Shown here piece after piece: positions 39,521 to 49,027 of a DNA stretch of 64,000 bases. The notes under the pieces were generated by a model, which ran no database searches, was not told the DNA's origin, and was given only the letters and a program-made list of their open reading frames with translations. The stretch lies in the NCBI RefSeq assembly GCF_018588885.1, contig NZ_JAFFIW010000028.1, positions 1 through 64,000 on the forward strand, in the 5' to 3' direction. Made by a program: the position numbers and the translations under genes. Source of the DNA: Mesorhizobium sp. dw_380 (GTDB taxonomy: Bacteria; Pseudomonadota; Alphaproteobacteria; Rhizobiales; Rhizobiaceae). Every line of letters begins with the position of its first letter. Positions within the stretch are counted from its first letter, which is position 1.

Positions 39521-39808
39521 ATGTCTTTTCTGAAACGTCTTTTCGGCGGCGGCGGCGGTGAAGCGGCCGAGCCCGCGGCACCCGCCAAGCAGGTCGAGCA
39601 CAAGGGTTTCCTGATCAGCGCCACGCCCTACAAGGCCGAGGGCCAGTACCAGACCTGCGGCATCGTCTCCAAGGAGATCGACGGCGTGATGAAGGAGCAC
39701 AAATTCATCCGCGCCGACCGCTTCGCCGGGCTCGACGACGCCGTGGACATCTCGATCAAGAAGGGCATCCAGCTGGTGGATGAACAGGGCGAGCGGATTT
39801 TTGGGTAA
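39521..39808 (+). CDS. HlyU-family protein
   Basis: This 95-residue protein has a short N-terminal head (MSFLKRLFGGGGGEA) and the HlyU domain: YKAEGQYQTCGIVSKEIDG followed by EHKFIRADRFAGLDDAVDIS. Alphaproteobacterial HlyU relatives are annotated as transcriptional regulators by name but lack an evident helix-turn-helix, so the role is uncertain. An AAGGAGATTTGAG site precedes the ATG. It lies just after tetR. Confidence 0.86.
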   Translation: MSFLKRLFGGGGGEAAEPAAPAKQVEHKGFLISATPYKAEGQYQTCGIVSKEIDGVMKEHKFIRADRFAGLDDAVDISIKKGIQLVDEQGERIFG

Positions 39809-39900
39809 CGGCAGGTGGCGCGGTGATCATGGATGTCGCGCTAGAACGGCCCTACTGGCCTGAGGGTCGAACAGACCGTCGCAAGCAATGGATGATCACG

Positions 39901-40599
39901 TCAGCCGGATAATTTCGCATTTTCGCCATCAACCTTGGCTCGCCATTGTTTGGCCAGATCGCGGCGGCGCCCCGGGTAGCGGCTGGCCTGTAACTCCGCG
40001 CGACCAATTCGATCCGTGCGGAACAGCCGAAAGTCTTGCCGCAACTCGCACCAGCCCGCGACGAAGCGTTTCGTCTCGACAAAGCCAAGCATGATTGGCC
40101 AAATGATCCGCTCGGTTTCAGGCCCCACGGGGTTACGATAGGTAATGAGAAGCTTGCGCTGCTCGCGCATCGCCTGACGTACCATTTGCAAATCGATCTC
40201 CTTCGCATGGGCTGGCGTACGGCCGACATGGAAGGCGTTCTCATTCAAGGTTGAGCGGAGTTCGACGGGCAGCACCGCCCCGATCTTACCAAGCAAGTTT
40301 TCCGCGGCGAGTGCGAGGCCCGGATCCGTCTGCCGGCTTACCCACTGCGCTCCCAGGGTGAGGGCGTGCATTTCGTCTTCCGAGAACATCAGCGGCGGCA
40401 ACAGAAAGCCGGGCTTCAAGATATACCCAAAGCCCGGCTCACCTTCGATCTGCGCACCCAACGCCTGCAGGGCCGCGATGTCACGATAGATGGTCCGTAG
40501 AGAGACCCCGGCCTCGAGCGCAAGCTCAGTGCCCGGTACGGGGCGCTGGTGCCGGCGCAACATCTGCATAAGCTCGAAAAGCCGGTTACTCTTGGACAT
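39901..40599 (-). CDS. WYL-domain transcriptional regulator (YafY/DeoR-like)
   Basis: This 232-residue regulator has an N-terminal DeoR-like helix-turn-helix (LFELMQMLRRHQRPVPGTEL, then SLRTIYRDIAALQALGA) and a C-terminal WYL domain, in which the name motif reads IIWPIMLGFVETKRFVAGWCELR. WYL domains bind nucleic acid or nucleotide ligands. It lies 46 bases after the oxidoreductase gene on the same strand, so it may be the last gene of that unit. Confidence 0.9.
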   Translation of the reverse strand: MSKSNRLFELMQMLRRHQRPVPGTELALEAGVSLRTIYRDIAALQALGAQIEGEPGFGYILKPGFLLPPLMFSEDEMHALTLGAQWVSRQTDPGLALAAENLLGKIGAVLPVELRSTLNENAFHVGRTPAHAKEIDLQMVRQAMREQRKLLITYRNPVGPETERIIWPIMLGFVETKRFVAGWCELRQDFRLFRTDRIGRAELQASRYPGRRRDLAKQWRAKVDGENAKLSG

Positions 40600-40644
40600 G
40601 AGACCATCCTAGCATACCTCTTGCCAAATTTTGGCAGCGGGCTG

Positions 40645-41655
40645 TTAGGCCATGGATACCAAGCCTTTTCCACCGAGTTTGCGGCCGGATTCAAGGGCGG
40701 TCACCAGCGGAATCGCATCCTGAAGGCGAACGACTTCCGCCACCGGCAGCCTGAGCGCACCCTCGCCAGCCGCGTGGGCAAGGTTGTCAAGAACGTCGGC
40801 GCGCGCCGTGCATATGATTGGCTTGAGGTGCCGATTGAAAAGAGCGCGGATGAACTTGGCCGGCGTCGGGTCAATGTCCAGATACACGCCGCCCTTGCGA
40901 AGCAGGCCAAGCCCAACCGAAACCGTCATTGTGCCGGCGGTGTCGTAGACAACATCGAAGCGATTGCTGATCTTCGAAAGGTCAGTCTTGCGATAATCGA
41001 ATACGGTCTGAACGCCGAGATCGCGGGCTCTTTGCATGGCTTCAGCACTGCAGCTGCCTGACACTGTCGCGCCGAGCATGCGGGCGATTTGAACCGCCGA
41101 CTCGCCGACGGCGCCAGTGCAGCCGTTGATGAAGACGTGCTTCCCGGCCGTCAGCTTCGCCTTGTCGATGAGGCCATTCCAGGCAGTGATGCCGGGGGTG
41201 GCAAGGCACGCCGCCTCCTCGAAGGAAATGGAATTCGGCTTCTTGGCAAGGAAGCTCTCCGGCACGGTCACGGCTTCACTGATTGCGCCGCCATCTTTGA
41301 TTGGCGCCAGGCCAAACACGGCATCGCCAATCTTGACGCGCGAGACGCCGGGACCAACCGAGGTGACGGTCCCAGAAAAGTCGCTGCCCAGGGCGCGGGG
41401 AAAGGTTTTTCCCGTCACCATCTTCAGCGCGCCGTTGCGCACTTTCCAGTCGATTGGATTGATGGCTGCGAAATTGACCTTTACGGCAACCTCACTATTG
41501 CCCGGCGCGCGAAGCTCGAAAGTCTCGAGCTTCATCAATTCAGGGCCGCCGTAGCGGTCATACTGGACGCGTTTCATAGAACGTCTCGTAGGTATGGAGG
41601 TGACCACCGCGGCCAAGGTGCTTGGCCGTTGGGTCTCAGGGGTAGTGATAGTCAT
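40645..41655 (-). CDS. NADPH:quinone reductase-like medium-chain dehydrogenase
   Basis: A zinc-independent medium-chain reductase of up to 336 residues. The N-terminal domain has MKRVQYDRYGGPELMKLE and AAINPIDWKVRNG; the NADP domain has the loop INGCTGAVGESAVQIARMLGA in place of the usual AAGGVG. It reduces quinones or enones with NADPH in known relatives. Similarity begins at the Met at 41577, so the shorter start (310 residues) is at least as likely as 41655. It sits between the SnoaL-like and WYL genes, all on one strand with short gaps. Confidence 0.87.
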   Translation of the reverse strand: MTITTPETQRPSTLAAVVTSIPTRRSMKRVQYDRYGGPELMKLETFELRAPGNSEVAVKVNFAAINPIDWKVRNGALKMVTGKTFPRALGSDFSGTVTSVGPGVSRVKIGDAVFGLAPIKDGGAISEAVTVPESFLAKKPNSISFEEAACLATPGITAWNGLIDKAKLTAGKHVFINGCTGAVGESAVQIARMLGATVSGSCSAEAMQRARDLGVQTVFDYRKTDLSKISNRFDVVYDTAGTMTVSVGLGLLRKGGVYLDIDPTPAKFIRALFNRHLKPIICTARADVLDNLAHAAGEGALRLPVAEVVRLQDAIPLVTALESGRKLGGKGLVSMA

Positions 41656-41679
41656 TGGGAGTCTTTCTGCCGGTGCGGC

Positions 41680-42057
41680 TCAGTGGGGCTGGACCGTTTT
41701 CAGGTATTCAGCGAAGGGCATGCCGTCGTAGATCACGGTGGTCGATGCGATCTTGCCGTTCTTGATGACGACGTGCTCGGCAACAACCGCGCTCGGGACC
41801 GGATAGGTTTCCGCATTGTAGACAATGACGGCGTGCTCATCATCGCCGAAGGCTGCAAGCAGCGTCAGCGCCTTGATCATCGAGGCGAAGCCTTCCTGGA
41901 AGCTGCGGAATGCTTGCACGCCCTGAAGTTCTCCCACCGGAGAAATGCAGACCACGTCGTTGGCAGAAATAGAGACAATCTGATCTGCGTTCTTGTTGGA
42001 CATTGCGTCGAAATAGGCCTGCGCGATTGTCATGGCCTTACCGTTTGTTCCAGTCAT
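41680..42057 (-). CDS. SnoaL/NTF2-like protein
   Basis: This 125-residue cone-fold protein of the SnoaL/NTF2-like superfamily contains AQAYFDAMSNKNADQIVSIS followed by EHVVIKNGKIASTTVIYDG. Members are isomerases, hydrolases or ligand-binding proteins; nothing here fixes the activity. The start at MTGTNGKAM has AAAGGAACG upstream. It is the first gene of a unit with the quinone-reductase-like and WYL genes. Confidence 0.82.
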   Translation of the reverse strand: MTGTNGKAMTIAQAYFDAMSNKNADQIVSISANDVVCISPVGELQGVQAFRSFQEGFASMIKALTLLAAFGDDEHAVIVYNAETYPVPSAVVAEHVVIKNGKIASTTVIYDGMPFAEYLKTVQPH

Positions 42058-42286
42058 CGTTCGTTCCTTTGTTGCGTGTTGATGACCAGCATATAGACCA
42101 AGGCAGTGACAGATTTTGTCAGCATGATGCGCTGCTAGCAGCAGACGGTGGGTAAGGACGCGCAGCCAAGCGCCGGCTGCATAAATCCAGCTTATCGTCA
42201 CCCCTAGTTTTTGAAGACGTTACAAGGCGTTTCGGCGTCTGTAGCTTCGACCGTACACATTGGAAATGCCGGGTTTTGGTGGGTCG

Positions 42287-44724
42287 ATGCAGACGCATGC
42301 GCGGGTGGTGATTGTTGGCGGCGGGTGCGTCGGCGCGGGAATCCTTTATGGCCTGGCAAAGCGCGGCTGGACCGACGTCGCACTCCTCGAACGCACGCAG
42401 CTGACGGCCGGCTCGACCTGGCATGCGGCGGGGCTGATCCCATCCTATGCCCGCAATATCAATGTCGGCCGAATGATCAACAAGACCATCGAGATCTATG
42501 AAGGGCTGGAGGCCGAGACCGGGCAGCCGGTCGGATGGCACAAATGCGGCCAGCTGCGCATTGCCAACAGCTGGGACCGGCTCGACGAATTCAAGAGCTA
42601 TATGAGCGTGGTCGACGTTCAGGGCATGCGGGCGCATTTGCTCTCGCCCACCGAGGCCCGGCGGCTGTGCCCGCTTCTCGACAACAAGCATATGCTGGGC
42701 GCCCTCTATCATCCCGATGACGGACATATCGCACCGGCCGACGTGACCCATGCCATGGCCAAAGGCGCGCGGGATCTGGGCGCCAAGATCTATCTGAACA
42801 CCGAGGTCACCGGCTTTCAACGGACTCCAAGCGGCGAATGGCTGGTGGCGACGAACAAGGGCGACATCACCTGCGAACATGTGGTCTGCGCGACCGGCAA
42901 TTACGCGCGCCAGACCGGCGCATTGCTCGGCCTCGACATCCCCGCCATCCCGATCCTGCATCAATACTGGATCACCGAGCCCGTGCCGGAGATCATAGAG
43001 CGGAAAAAGCAGGGACGTGCGGAAATGCCGATCCTGCGCGACGAGGGTTTTGAGGCTGTTTGCGCGAGGAGGGGGATGGCTTGATGTTCGGACCCTACGA
43101 GCGGACCGAACACCTCAAGCTATTCGCCGAGGACGGCGTTCCCGCCTGGTTTGGCGCCGACCTCGTCGAGGAGGATTTCGAGGCGGTGTCGTGGAACTGG
43201 GAGCAGGCAACGCAACTTGTGCCGGCGCTGGGACGCGCCGGGATCAAGGCCAATGTCCGCGGTCCCTTCCAGATGACGGCGGACGAGCTTCCCCTGATGG
43301 GACCGGCCTGGGGCCTGCCCAATGTTTGGTTGGCCGAGGGTGTGCCCGGCGGCATTCTGTGGGGCGGCACGATCGGCTACTATCTTTCGGAGCGGATCGT
43401 CGAGGGCGGCAACAGCCTCGACACCTCCGATCTCGACCCGCGCCGCTTCGGCGACTACGCCAACAAGGCCTGGACGCGCGAGAAGGTCCGCGAGGCCTGG
43501 GGCACGCATGCGGAGCAGAAATATCCGGGACAGGACATGCCGGCCGCGCGCCCGCAGAAGACAGCGCCGTCCTATGCGCGGCTGACCGAGTTGGGCGCGG
43601 TCTGGGGCGTGCTCAACGGCTGGGAGATGCCCAACTGGTTCGCGCCCAGAGGCGTCGAGGCCAAGGACCAGCATAGCTGGCGCTGGACCGCCAAGGGGGC
43701 GTTCGTCGCCGAGGAGGTGCAGGCCGTGCGCAACGCCGTCGGCCTGGTCGAGATGACACCGATGACCAAGTTCGAGGTGTCGGGGCCGAACGCGGCTGCC
43801 TGGCTCGACAAGATCCTGGCCAACCGCCTCCCGGCGACCGGCCGGGCTGTGCTGGCGCATCACCTCACGGCGGGAGGCGGCGTGCAGGCGGAATACATGG
43901 TCGCGCGGCTCGCGGAAGACAGCTTCTACCTGATTTCGACGCCGCGCGCCGAGCGCTGGAATTTCGACGATCTCTCAAAACTGCTTCCCGCCGACGGCAG
44001 CGTCAGCCTGAAGAACGTCACCAGCGAGCGCGGCTGCTTCACAATCGTCGGGCCCAACGCGCGAGACGTGCTGCAACCCCTCACCGAGATCGATCTGTCG
44101 AATACGAACTTCCCCTGGTTCGGCGTCAAGTCCGGCAGTGTGGCGCTTGCTAGCGACGTGCGTCTGCTGCGGGTGAACTATGAAGGCGAACTCGGCTGGG
44201 AGCTCTACCATCCCATGGCCTACCAGCGGCAATTGCTGGATGCGATCCTGAAGCAAGGCGAGAAGCACGGCATGCGGCTCGTCGGGCTGCATGCGCTGGA
44301 ATCGCTGCGGCTGGAGAAATCCTACCGCGCCATGTACCGCGACATGAACCCGGAGCTCAACGCGCTGGAGAGCGGGCTCGAACGTTTCGTTCGCCTCGAC
44401 AAGGGCGATTTCGTCGGCCGCGACGCGGTGCTGAAATACAAGGCGAGAGGCGACCAGCGCCGGTCGGTGACGCTCAAGATCGAAACCGATGGCGCCAGCA
44501 CGCTCGCCAGCGAGGGCCTTTACATCGGCGGCGAGCTGGTCGGACGTATAACGTCGGGCGGCTATGGCTACACGCTCGGACACGATGTGGCGCTGGCGCT
44601 GCTGCCCGAGCGGCTGAGCAAGTCCGGCACGAAGCTGGACGTCGCCATCCTGGGGGAATGGAAGACGGCAGAGATCATCGCGGATTCGCCGTATGATCCC
44701 AACTCGGCCAGGGCGCGGATGTAA
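42287..44724 (+). pseudogene. FAD/GcvT dimethylglycine or sarcosine dehydrogenase-type gene, frameshifted
   Basis: Two overlapping frames encode the halves of one enzyme of about 815 residues. The first (to 43084) has the FAD-binding VVIVGGGCVGAGILYGLAKR and ends in an off-frame tail, VCARRGMA. The second continues at TTG 43060 with LREEGDGLMFGPYERTEHL, the expected continuation of the DAO domain, then the GcvT-like folate domain (VEMTPMTKFEVSGPNA) and the C-terminal aminomethyltransferase barrel. A one-base deletion near 43058 explains the break. Intact enzymes demethylate N-methylglycines and pass one-carbon units to tetrahydrofolate. The start is at MQTHARVV; an ATG at 42260 is also open. 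Confidence 0.88.
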
Positions 44725-44824
44725 CGCGCCGCAGGTTGCCACCCCCCCGAAACTTGCCTGATGTCTAACATAAGCGCACACTAAAATTAGGAGGAGGGGC
44801 AACAACACTATTGGGAGGAAAATC

Positions 44825-46264
44825 ATGGATGCTATGAGCTTCACTACCCTCGAAGGCGGTAAGGCGACGATCGAGGCCGCAGCCCTGGACGCGCTCTCGG
44901 CGCAGTTCCGCGGCACGGTGCTGCGGGAAGGAGACGCCGCCTACGATGACATCCGTGGCATCTGGAATAGCATGATTGACCGGCGGCCAAAGCTGATTGT
45001 GTGTTGCGTCGGCGCCTCCGATGTCGTCGCGGCTGTGAATTTCGCCAGGGAAAATAGCCTTCTGGTCTCCGTGCGCGGTGGCGGCCACAACATCGCCGGC
45101 AGCGCCGTCTGCGACGGCGGCCTGATGATCGATCTGTCCTCGATGAAGTCGATACGGGTCGATCTCGCGGCACGGCGGGCCTGGGTCGGACCGGGCGCCA
45201 CGCTTGCCGATGTCGACCGGGAAACGCAGGCGTTCGGACTGGCGCTGCCGACCGGCATCAACTCGACCACGGGCATTGCGGGCCTGACGCTGGGCGGCGG
45301 CTTCGGCTGGATCACCCGCAAATTTGGGCTAACCATCGACAATCTCATCTCCGCCGACGTGGTAACCGCCGACGGCAGGCTGCTGCGCGCCAGCCACAGC
45401 GAAAACCCCGACCTGTTCTGGGCGTTGCGCGGCGGCGGCGGCAATTTCGGCATCGTCACGGCGTTCGAGTTTCAGCTCCATGAGTTCGGGCCGCAAGTGC
45501 TATCGGGACTTGTCGTCCATCCCTTCGCCGATGCCGAAAAGGTGCTGCGCGAATATCGCAGGGCGCTCGAAACCGCGCCGGACGAACTGACCTGCTGGGT
45601 GGTCATGCGGCAGGCGCCGCCGCTGCCGTTCCTGCCGAGCGAATGGCACGGCAAGGAGGTGCTGGTGCTGGCCATGTGCTATTGCGGCGACATTCAGGAC
45701 GGCGAAAAGGCGACGCAGGCGCTTCGCGCCATCGGCACGCCAATCGCTGACGTCGTCGGTCCCAATCCGTTCACCGGCTGGCAGCAGGCCTTCGATCCGC
45801 TGCTGGCGCCCGGCGCCCGCAACTATTGGAAGAGCCATGACTTCACCGAGCTTTCCGACAGCGCGGTCGAGATCGTCACGGCGGCGATATCCCGGCTTCC
45901 CGGTCCGGAATGCGAGATATTCGTCGGCCATGTCGGCGGGGCGGCGGGCCGCGTCAGGGCGGATGAAACGGCGTTCCCACAGCGCAGCTCGCATTTCGTC
46001 ATGAACGTCCACGCCCGCTGGCGCGAACCGGCAATGGATAGGGCATGCATCGACTGGGCTCGCGGCATCTATGAGGCAGCAAGACCCTATGCCGCCGGCA
46101 CGGCCTATGTGAACTTCATGCCGGAAGACGAGGTCGATCGGGTCGAAGCGGCGTACGGCGGCAACTATCGCCGGTTGCTGGAAATCAAGCAGCGCTATGA
46201 CCCGCTAAACCTATTCCGCATGAACCAGAACTTGCGTCCGAAGGAGGGCCTGCGGGCCGCCTGA
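44825..46264 (+). CDS. FAD-binding (berberine bridge-like) oxidase
   Basis: This 479-residue flavoprotein of the PCMH/BBE type has an FAD domain with VSVRGGGHNIAG, in which His88 is positioned to bond FAD covalently, then IAGLTLGGGFGWITRKFG, and the C-terminal berberine-bridge motif RYDPLNLFRMNQN. Relatives oxidise sugars, alcohols or alkaloid-like compounds with oxygen; the substrate is unknown. No signal peptide is visible. A GGGAGGAAA site precedes the ATG. A strong terminator ends it. Confidence 0.91.
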   Translation: MDAMSFTTLEGGKATIEAAALDALSAQFRGTVLREGDAAYDDIRGIWNSMIDRRPKLIVCCVGASDVVAAVNFARENSLLVSVRGGGHNIAGSAVCDGGLMIDLSSMKSIRVDLAARRAWVGPGATLADVDRETQAFGLALPTGINSTTGIAGLTLGGGFGWITRKFGLTIDNLISADVVTADGRLLRASHSENPDLFWALRGGGGNFGIVTAFEFQLHEFGPQVLSGLVVHPFADAEKVLREYRRALETAPDELTCWVVMRQAPPLPFLPSEWHGKEVLVLAMCYCGDIQDGEKATQALRAIGTPIADVVGPNPFTGWQQAFDPLLAPGARNYWKSHDFTELSDSAVEIVTAAISRLPGPECEIFVGHVGGAAGRVRADETAFPQRSSHFVMNVHARWREPAMDRACIDWARGIYEAARPYAAGTAYVNFMPEDEVDRVEAAYGGNYRRLLEIKQRYDPLNLFRMNQNLRPKEGLRAA

Positions 46265-46283
46265 TGACATCAAGCCGCAGGGG

Positions 46284-46317
46284 AGGGAAAGGCGCGTTCA
46301 ACCGCGCCTTTCCCTTG
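46284..46317. terminator. Terminator between oxidase and LysR genes
   Basis: AGGGAAAGGCGCG and CGCGCCTTTCCCT form a 13-base perfect stem with a six-base loop, ending 24 bases before the end of the LysR gene. It can serve both convergent genes; T-runs are weak. Confidence 0.8.
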
Positions 46318-46341
46318 AACACCCGAAAGCGGGTTCGGTCA

Positions 46342-47232
46342 TCACCTGCCAATATAGGCGGCTAGTTCGTCCGGCGTCCCATTAGGGAAGGCCTGCTTCA
46401 GAAAATCCATGAACGCCGACACACGCGCGCTGAGCAGCCGTCGGGATGGGTAGAGCGTCCATAGAGCGATCTCGGGGCCGTCGATATCCCCCCAATTTAC
46501 CAGTGTGCCGTCAGCCAAATCGTGGGCCACCAACGAAATGGGAAGACGTGCTGCACCGACGCCTGACCGCACCGCATCGCGAACCATGATCAGCGTTGAC
46601 AAAGCGAGGACAGGCTCGATTGTAATTGTTGAGCGGCCAGCTTGTGTCTTCACGTGCCATGTTTGCCGATCGCCTACGCCGCGCGCAACGCCAGGAGCGG
46701 CGCGTCCACCGGTCGGGCGAGGAAGGCCGGGGCTCGCCACCACGACCAGGCGGTCGCGGAGAAACACCCGTCCGACCAGGCTTTCGTCGGGATCCGGATT
46801 GACCCGGATTGCCAGGTCGTAGCCTTCCTCGATCATGTCCACATACCGGTCCTCGGTCGTGACCTCCAGCCTCACCTCCGGATACTGAACGGCAAACCCC
46901 GCAGCAATCCTCCCCATTGCGGTCTGAGAAAAATGCAAAGGTGCGCTGATCCGCAATCTGCCCTTGGGTCTCTGACCGCCCGAGGCAATCGCCGAAGCCG
47001 TCTCGTCCAGTTCGGCGAGCAACGCCGCCGTCCGCTCGAAGAGCGCCCTTCCTTCTTCGGTAAGCTTCAGGTTACGCGCACCCCGTTCAAACAGGCGCAG
47101 ATCGAGGCTGCTTTCCAACTCCCCAACGCGCCGGGACAGGGTCGCCTTGGGCCGACTCGTGGCCCTTGCCGCTTTGCCGAAGCCACCATGACGGGCAACG
47201 AGATTAAAATCGGCGAGGGCAAGGAGATCCAT
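46342..47232 (-). CDS. LysR-type regulator (oxidoreductase neighbour)
   Basis: This 296-residue LysR regulator begins DLLALADFNLVARHGGFGKA, then ATSRPKATLSRRVGELE (recognition helix), and has an effector domain from about residue 90. The wording SRPKATLSRRV is typical of the group that controls NmrA- or quinone-reductase-type genes. It diverges from an NmrA-like gene over about 100 bases, so that gene is the likely target. Confidence 0.9.
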   Translation of the reverse strand: MDLLALADFNLVARHGGFGKAARATSRPKATLSRRVGELESSLDLRLFERGARNLKLTEEGRALFERTAALLAELDETASAIASGGQRPKGRLRISAPLHFSQTAMGRIAAGFAVQYPEVRLEVTTEDRYVDMIEEGYDLAIRVNPDPDESLVGRVFLRDRLVVVASPGLPRPTGGRAAPGVARGVGDRQTWHVKTQAGRSTITIEPVLALSTLIMVRDAVRSGVGAARLPISLVAHDLADGTLVNWGDIDGPEIALWTLYPSRRLLSARVSAFMDFLKQAFPNGTPDELAAYIGR

Positions 47233-47334
47233 ATCTGTTCCACCAGTGGGACGGTGCGTCTAAAATTTCCGTCTGTTGGGCTCTTTGTGAGCCACACATA
47301 TTGGAGGTGTCAAGCAAACCAACAGGAGAAATTC

Positions 47335-48204
47335 ATGACCATTCTCGTTACCGGCGCCACAGGCAATATTGGCCGCCAAGTCGTCGAACACCTCGTCAAG
47401 CGCGACGCCGATGTGCGTGCTCTCGTCCGCGATCCGTCGAAAGCCAACTTCCCGGCAGGCGTATCCGTCGTGCAAGGCGACTTTCTCGACGTCGATTCGC
47501 TGCGCAAAGCCATGTCTGGAGTTTCCACCCTGTTCCTCTTGAACGCGGTGGTGCCGGACGAATTCACCCAGGCTTTGGTCGCACTGAACATCGCCCGATC
47601 GGCCGGCATCGAGCGGATCGTCTATCTGTCGGTGATCCACGCTGACGTCTATGTGAACGTGCCGCACTTCGCGGGTAAGTTCGGCGTCGAGCGGATGATC
47701 GAGCAGATGGATTTCAAGGCCACGATCTTGCGCCCGGCCTACTTCATCCAGAACGATCTGATGGTCGAAGACGTCATCACCGGTTACGGCACCTACCCAA
47801 TGCCGATCGGCGCGATGGGCCTCGCCATGATCGACGTCCGTGATATCGCCGAGATCGCCGCCCTTGAGCTGCTGCGCCGCGAACAGTCCGCGGAGCCGCT
47901 TGCGCTCGAGCGGATCAACCTCGTCGGTCCAGAGACGCTGACTGGGACGGATATCGCCGCAATCTGGTCAGACGTGCTCGCCCGCCCGATCAACTACGGC
48001 GGCGACAATACAGAAGGCTTTGAGCAAAATCTCAAGCAGTTCTTGCCCGCCTGGATGGCCTACGACATGCGCTTGATGGGCGAGCGCTTCTTCACCGACG
48101 GAATGCTGCCTGAGGCCGGCGACGTCGCGCGCCTGACTGCCCTGCTTGGACGCCCACTGCGCCCATATCGCGACTTCGCCTCACAGATCGGTGCGTCCGC
48201 CTGA
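47335..48204 (+). CDS. NmrA/SDR-a-like NAD(P)-binding protein
   Basis: This 289-residue atypical SDR has the N-terminal motif TILVTGATGNIGRQVVEHL (GxxGxxG) and LVRDPSKANFPAGVSVVQGD, as in NmrA and QorB-type NADPH:quinone reductases. There is no classical YxxxK pair at the expected place, though YLSVIHADVYVNVPHFAGK holds a Tyr/Lys that may serve. It may sense redox cofactors or reduce quinones. An AGGAGAAA site precedes the ATG. It is divergent from the LysR gene. Confidence 0.88.
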   Translation: MTILVTGATGNIGRQVVEHLVKRDADVRALVRDPSKANFPAGVSVVQGDFLDVDSLRKAMSGVSTLFLLNAVVPDEFTQALVALNIARSAGIERIVYLSVIHADVYVNVPHFAGKFGVERMIEQMDFKATILRPAYFIQNDLMVEDVITGYGTYPMPIGAMGLAMIDVRDIAEIAALELLRREQSAEPLALERINLVGPETLTGTDIAAIWSDVLARPINYGGDNTEGFEQNLKQFLPAWMAYDMRLMGERFFTDGMLPEAGDVARLTALLGRPLRPYRDFASQIGASA

Positions 48205-48232
48205 CGAGCAGCACGTCCGCCACCGCCGCGCG

Positions 48233-49027
48233 CTAAACCGGGCCGTGTCTGCCCGGCTTGGCCAGCTCCTGCTCCAGGTCCACCAGTTCCTTGCCGCCCG
48301 CCATCAAATTGAGGAGCTGGTCGCGGTCGATTTCGCCTTTGGCGTAGGTGCCGGTGCTTCTGCCGCGTTTCAGCAGGGTGAAGCGGTCGCCGACGACATA
48401 GGCGTGATGGACGTTGTGGGAAATGAATATGACGCCGATGCCGCGCGCCTTGGATTGCACGACGAGCTTCAGAACCACCGATGCCTGGTGGACCCCCAGC
48501 GCCGACGTCGGCTCGTCCAGGATCAGCACCTTGGCGCCGAAATAGACGGCACGGGCGATCGCCAGGCACTGCCGTTCGCCGCCTGACAGCGTGCCGACCG
48601 GCTGTTCGGGATCGCGCAGCTGGATGCCCATCGCCGACATCTCGTCATAGGCGGTGCGGCTGGCGAACTCGGTGTCGAACTGGCTGATCGGCCCGAACTT
48701 GCGCATCGGCTCGCGCCCGAGGAAGAAGTTTCGCGCCACGCTCATCAGCGGCACCAGCGCCAGGTCCTGATAGACCGTGGCGATGCCGCTGTCGCGCGTA
48801 TCGGCGGGCGAGGCAAACCGTGCCGGCTTGCCCTGCACGCGGATTTCCCCCTCGTCCGGAGCGTAGACTCCGGACAGCGTCTTGATCAGTGTCGACTTGC
48901 CGGCGCCATTGTCGCCGAGCAGGCAATGCACCTCGCCGGGACAGACATCGAAAGACACGTCCTTCAGCGCGACGACCGAGCCGAAATATTTGCTGACCGA
49001 TTTCAGTTCGACATAGGGCTCGGCCAT
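48233..49027 (-). CDS. Sugar ABC transporter ATPase, single-NBD (FrcA-like)
   Basis: The 264-residue ATPase of an inositol/sugar-type (CUT2) importer. Walker A is GDNGAGKS (38-45), the signature LSGGERQ is at 147-153 and Walker B is VLILDEP (167-173). Unlike RbsA-type ATPases of about 500 residues it has only one nucleotide-binding domain, like FrcA of Sinorhizobium, so it must act as a homodimer. Its start overlaps the permease stop (ATGA). It ends the five-gene operon with the permease, binding protein, IolE-like and Gfo/Idh genes. Confidence 0.93.
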   Translation of the reverse strand: MAEPYVELKSVSKYFGSVVALKDVSFDVCPGEVHCLLGDNGAGKSTLIKTLSGVYAPDEGEIRVQGKPARFASPADTRDSGIATVYQDLALVPLMSVARNFFLGREPMRKFGPISQFDTEFASRTAYDEMSAMGIQLRDPEQPVGTLSGGERQCLAIARAVYFGAKVLILDEPTSALGVHQASVVLKLVVQSKARGIGVIFISHNVHHAYVVGDRFTLLKRGRSTGTYAKGEIDRDQLLNLMAGGKELVDLEQELAKPGRHGPV

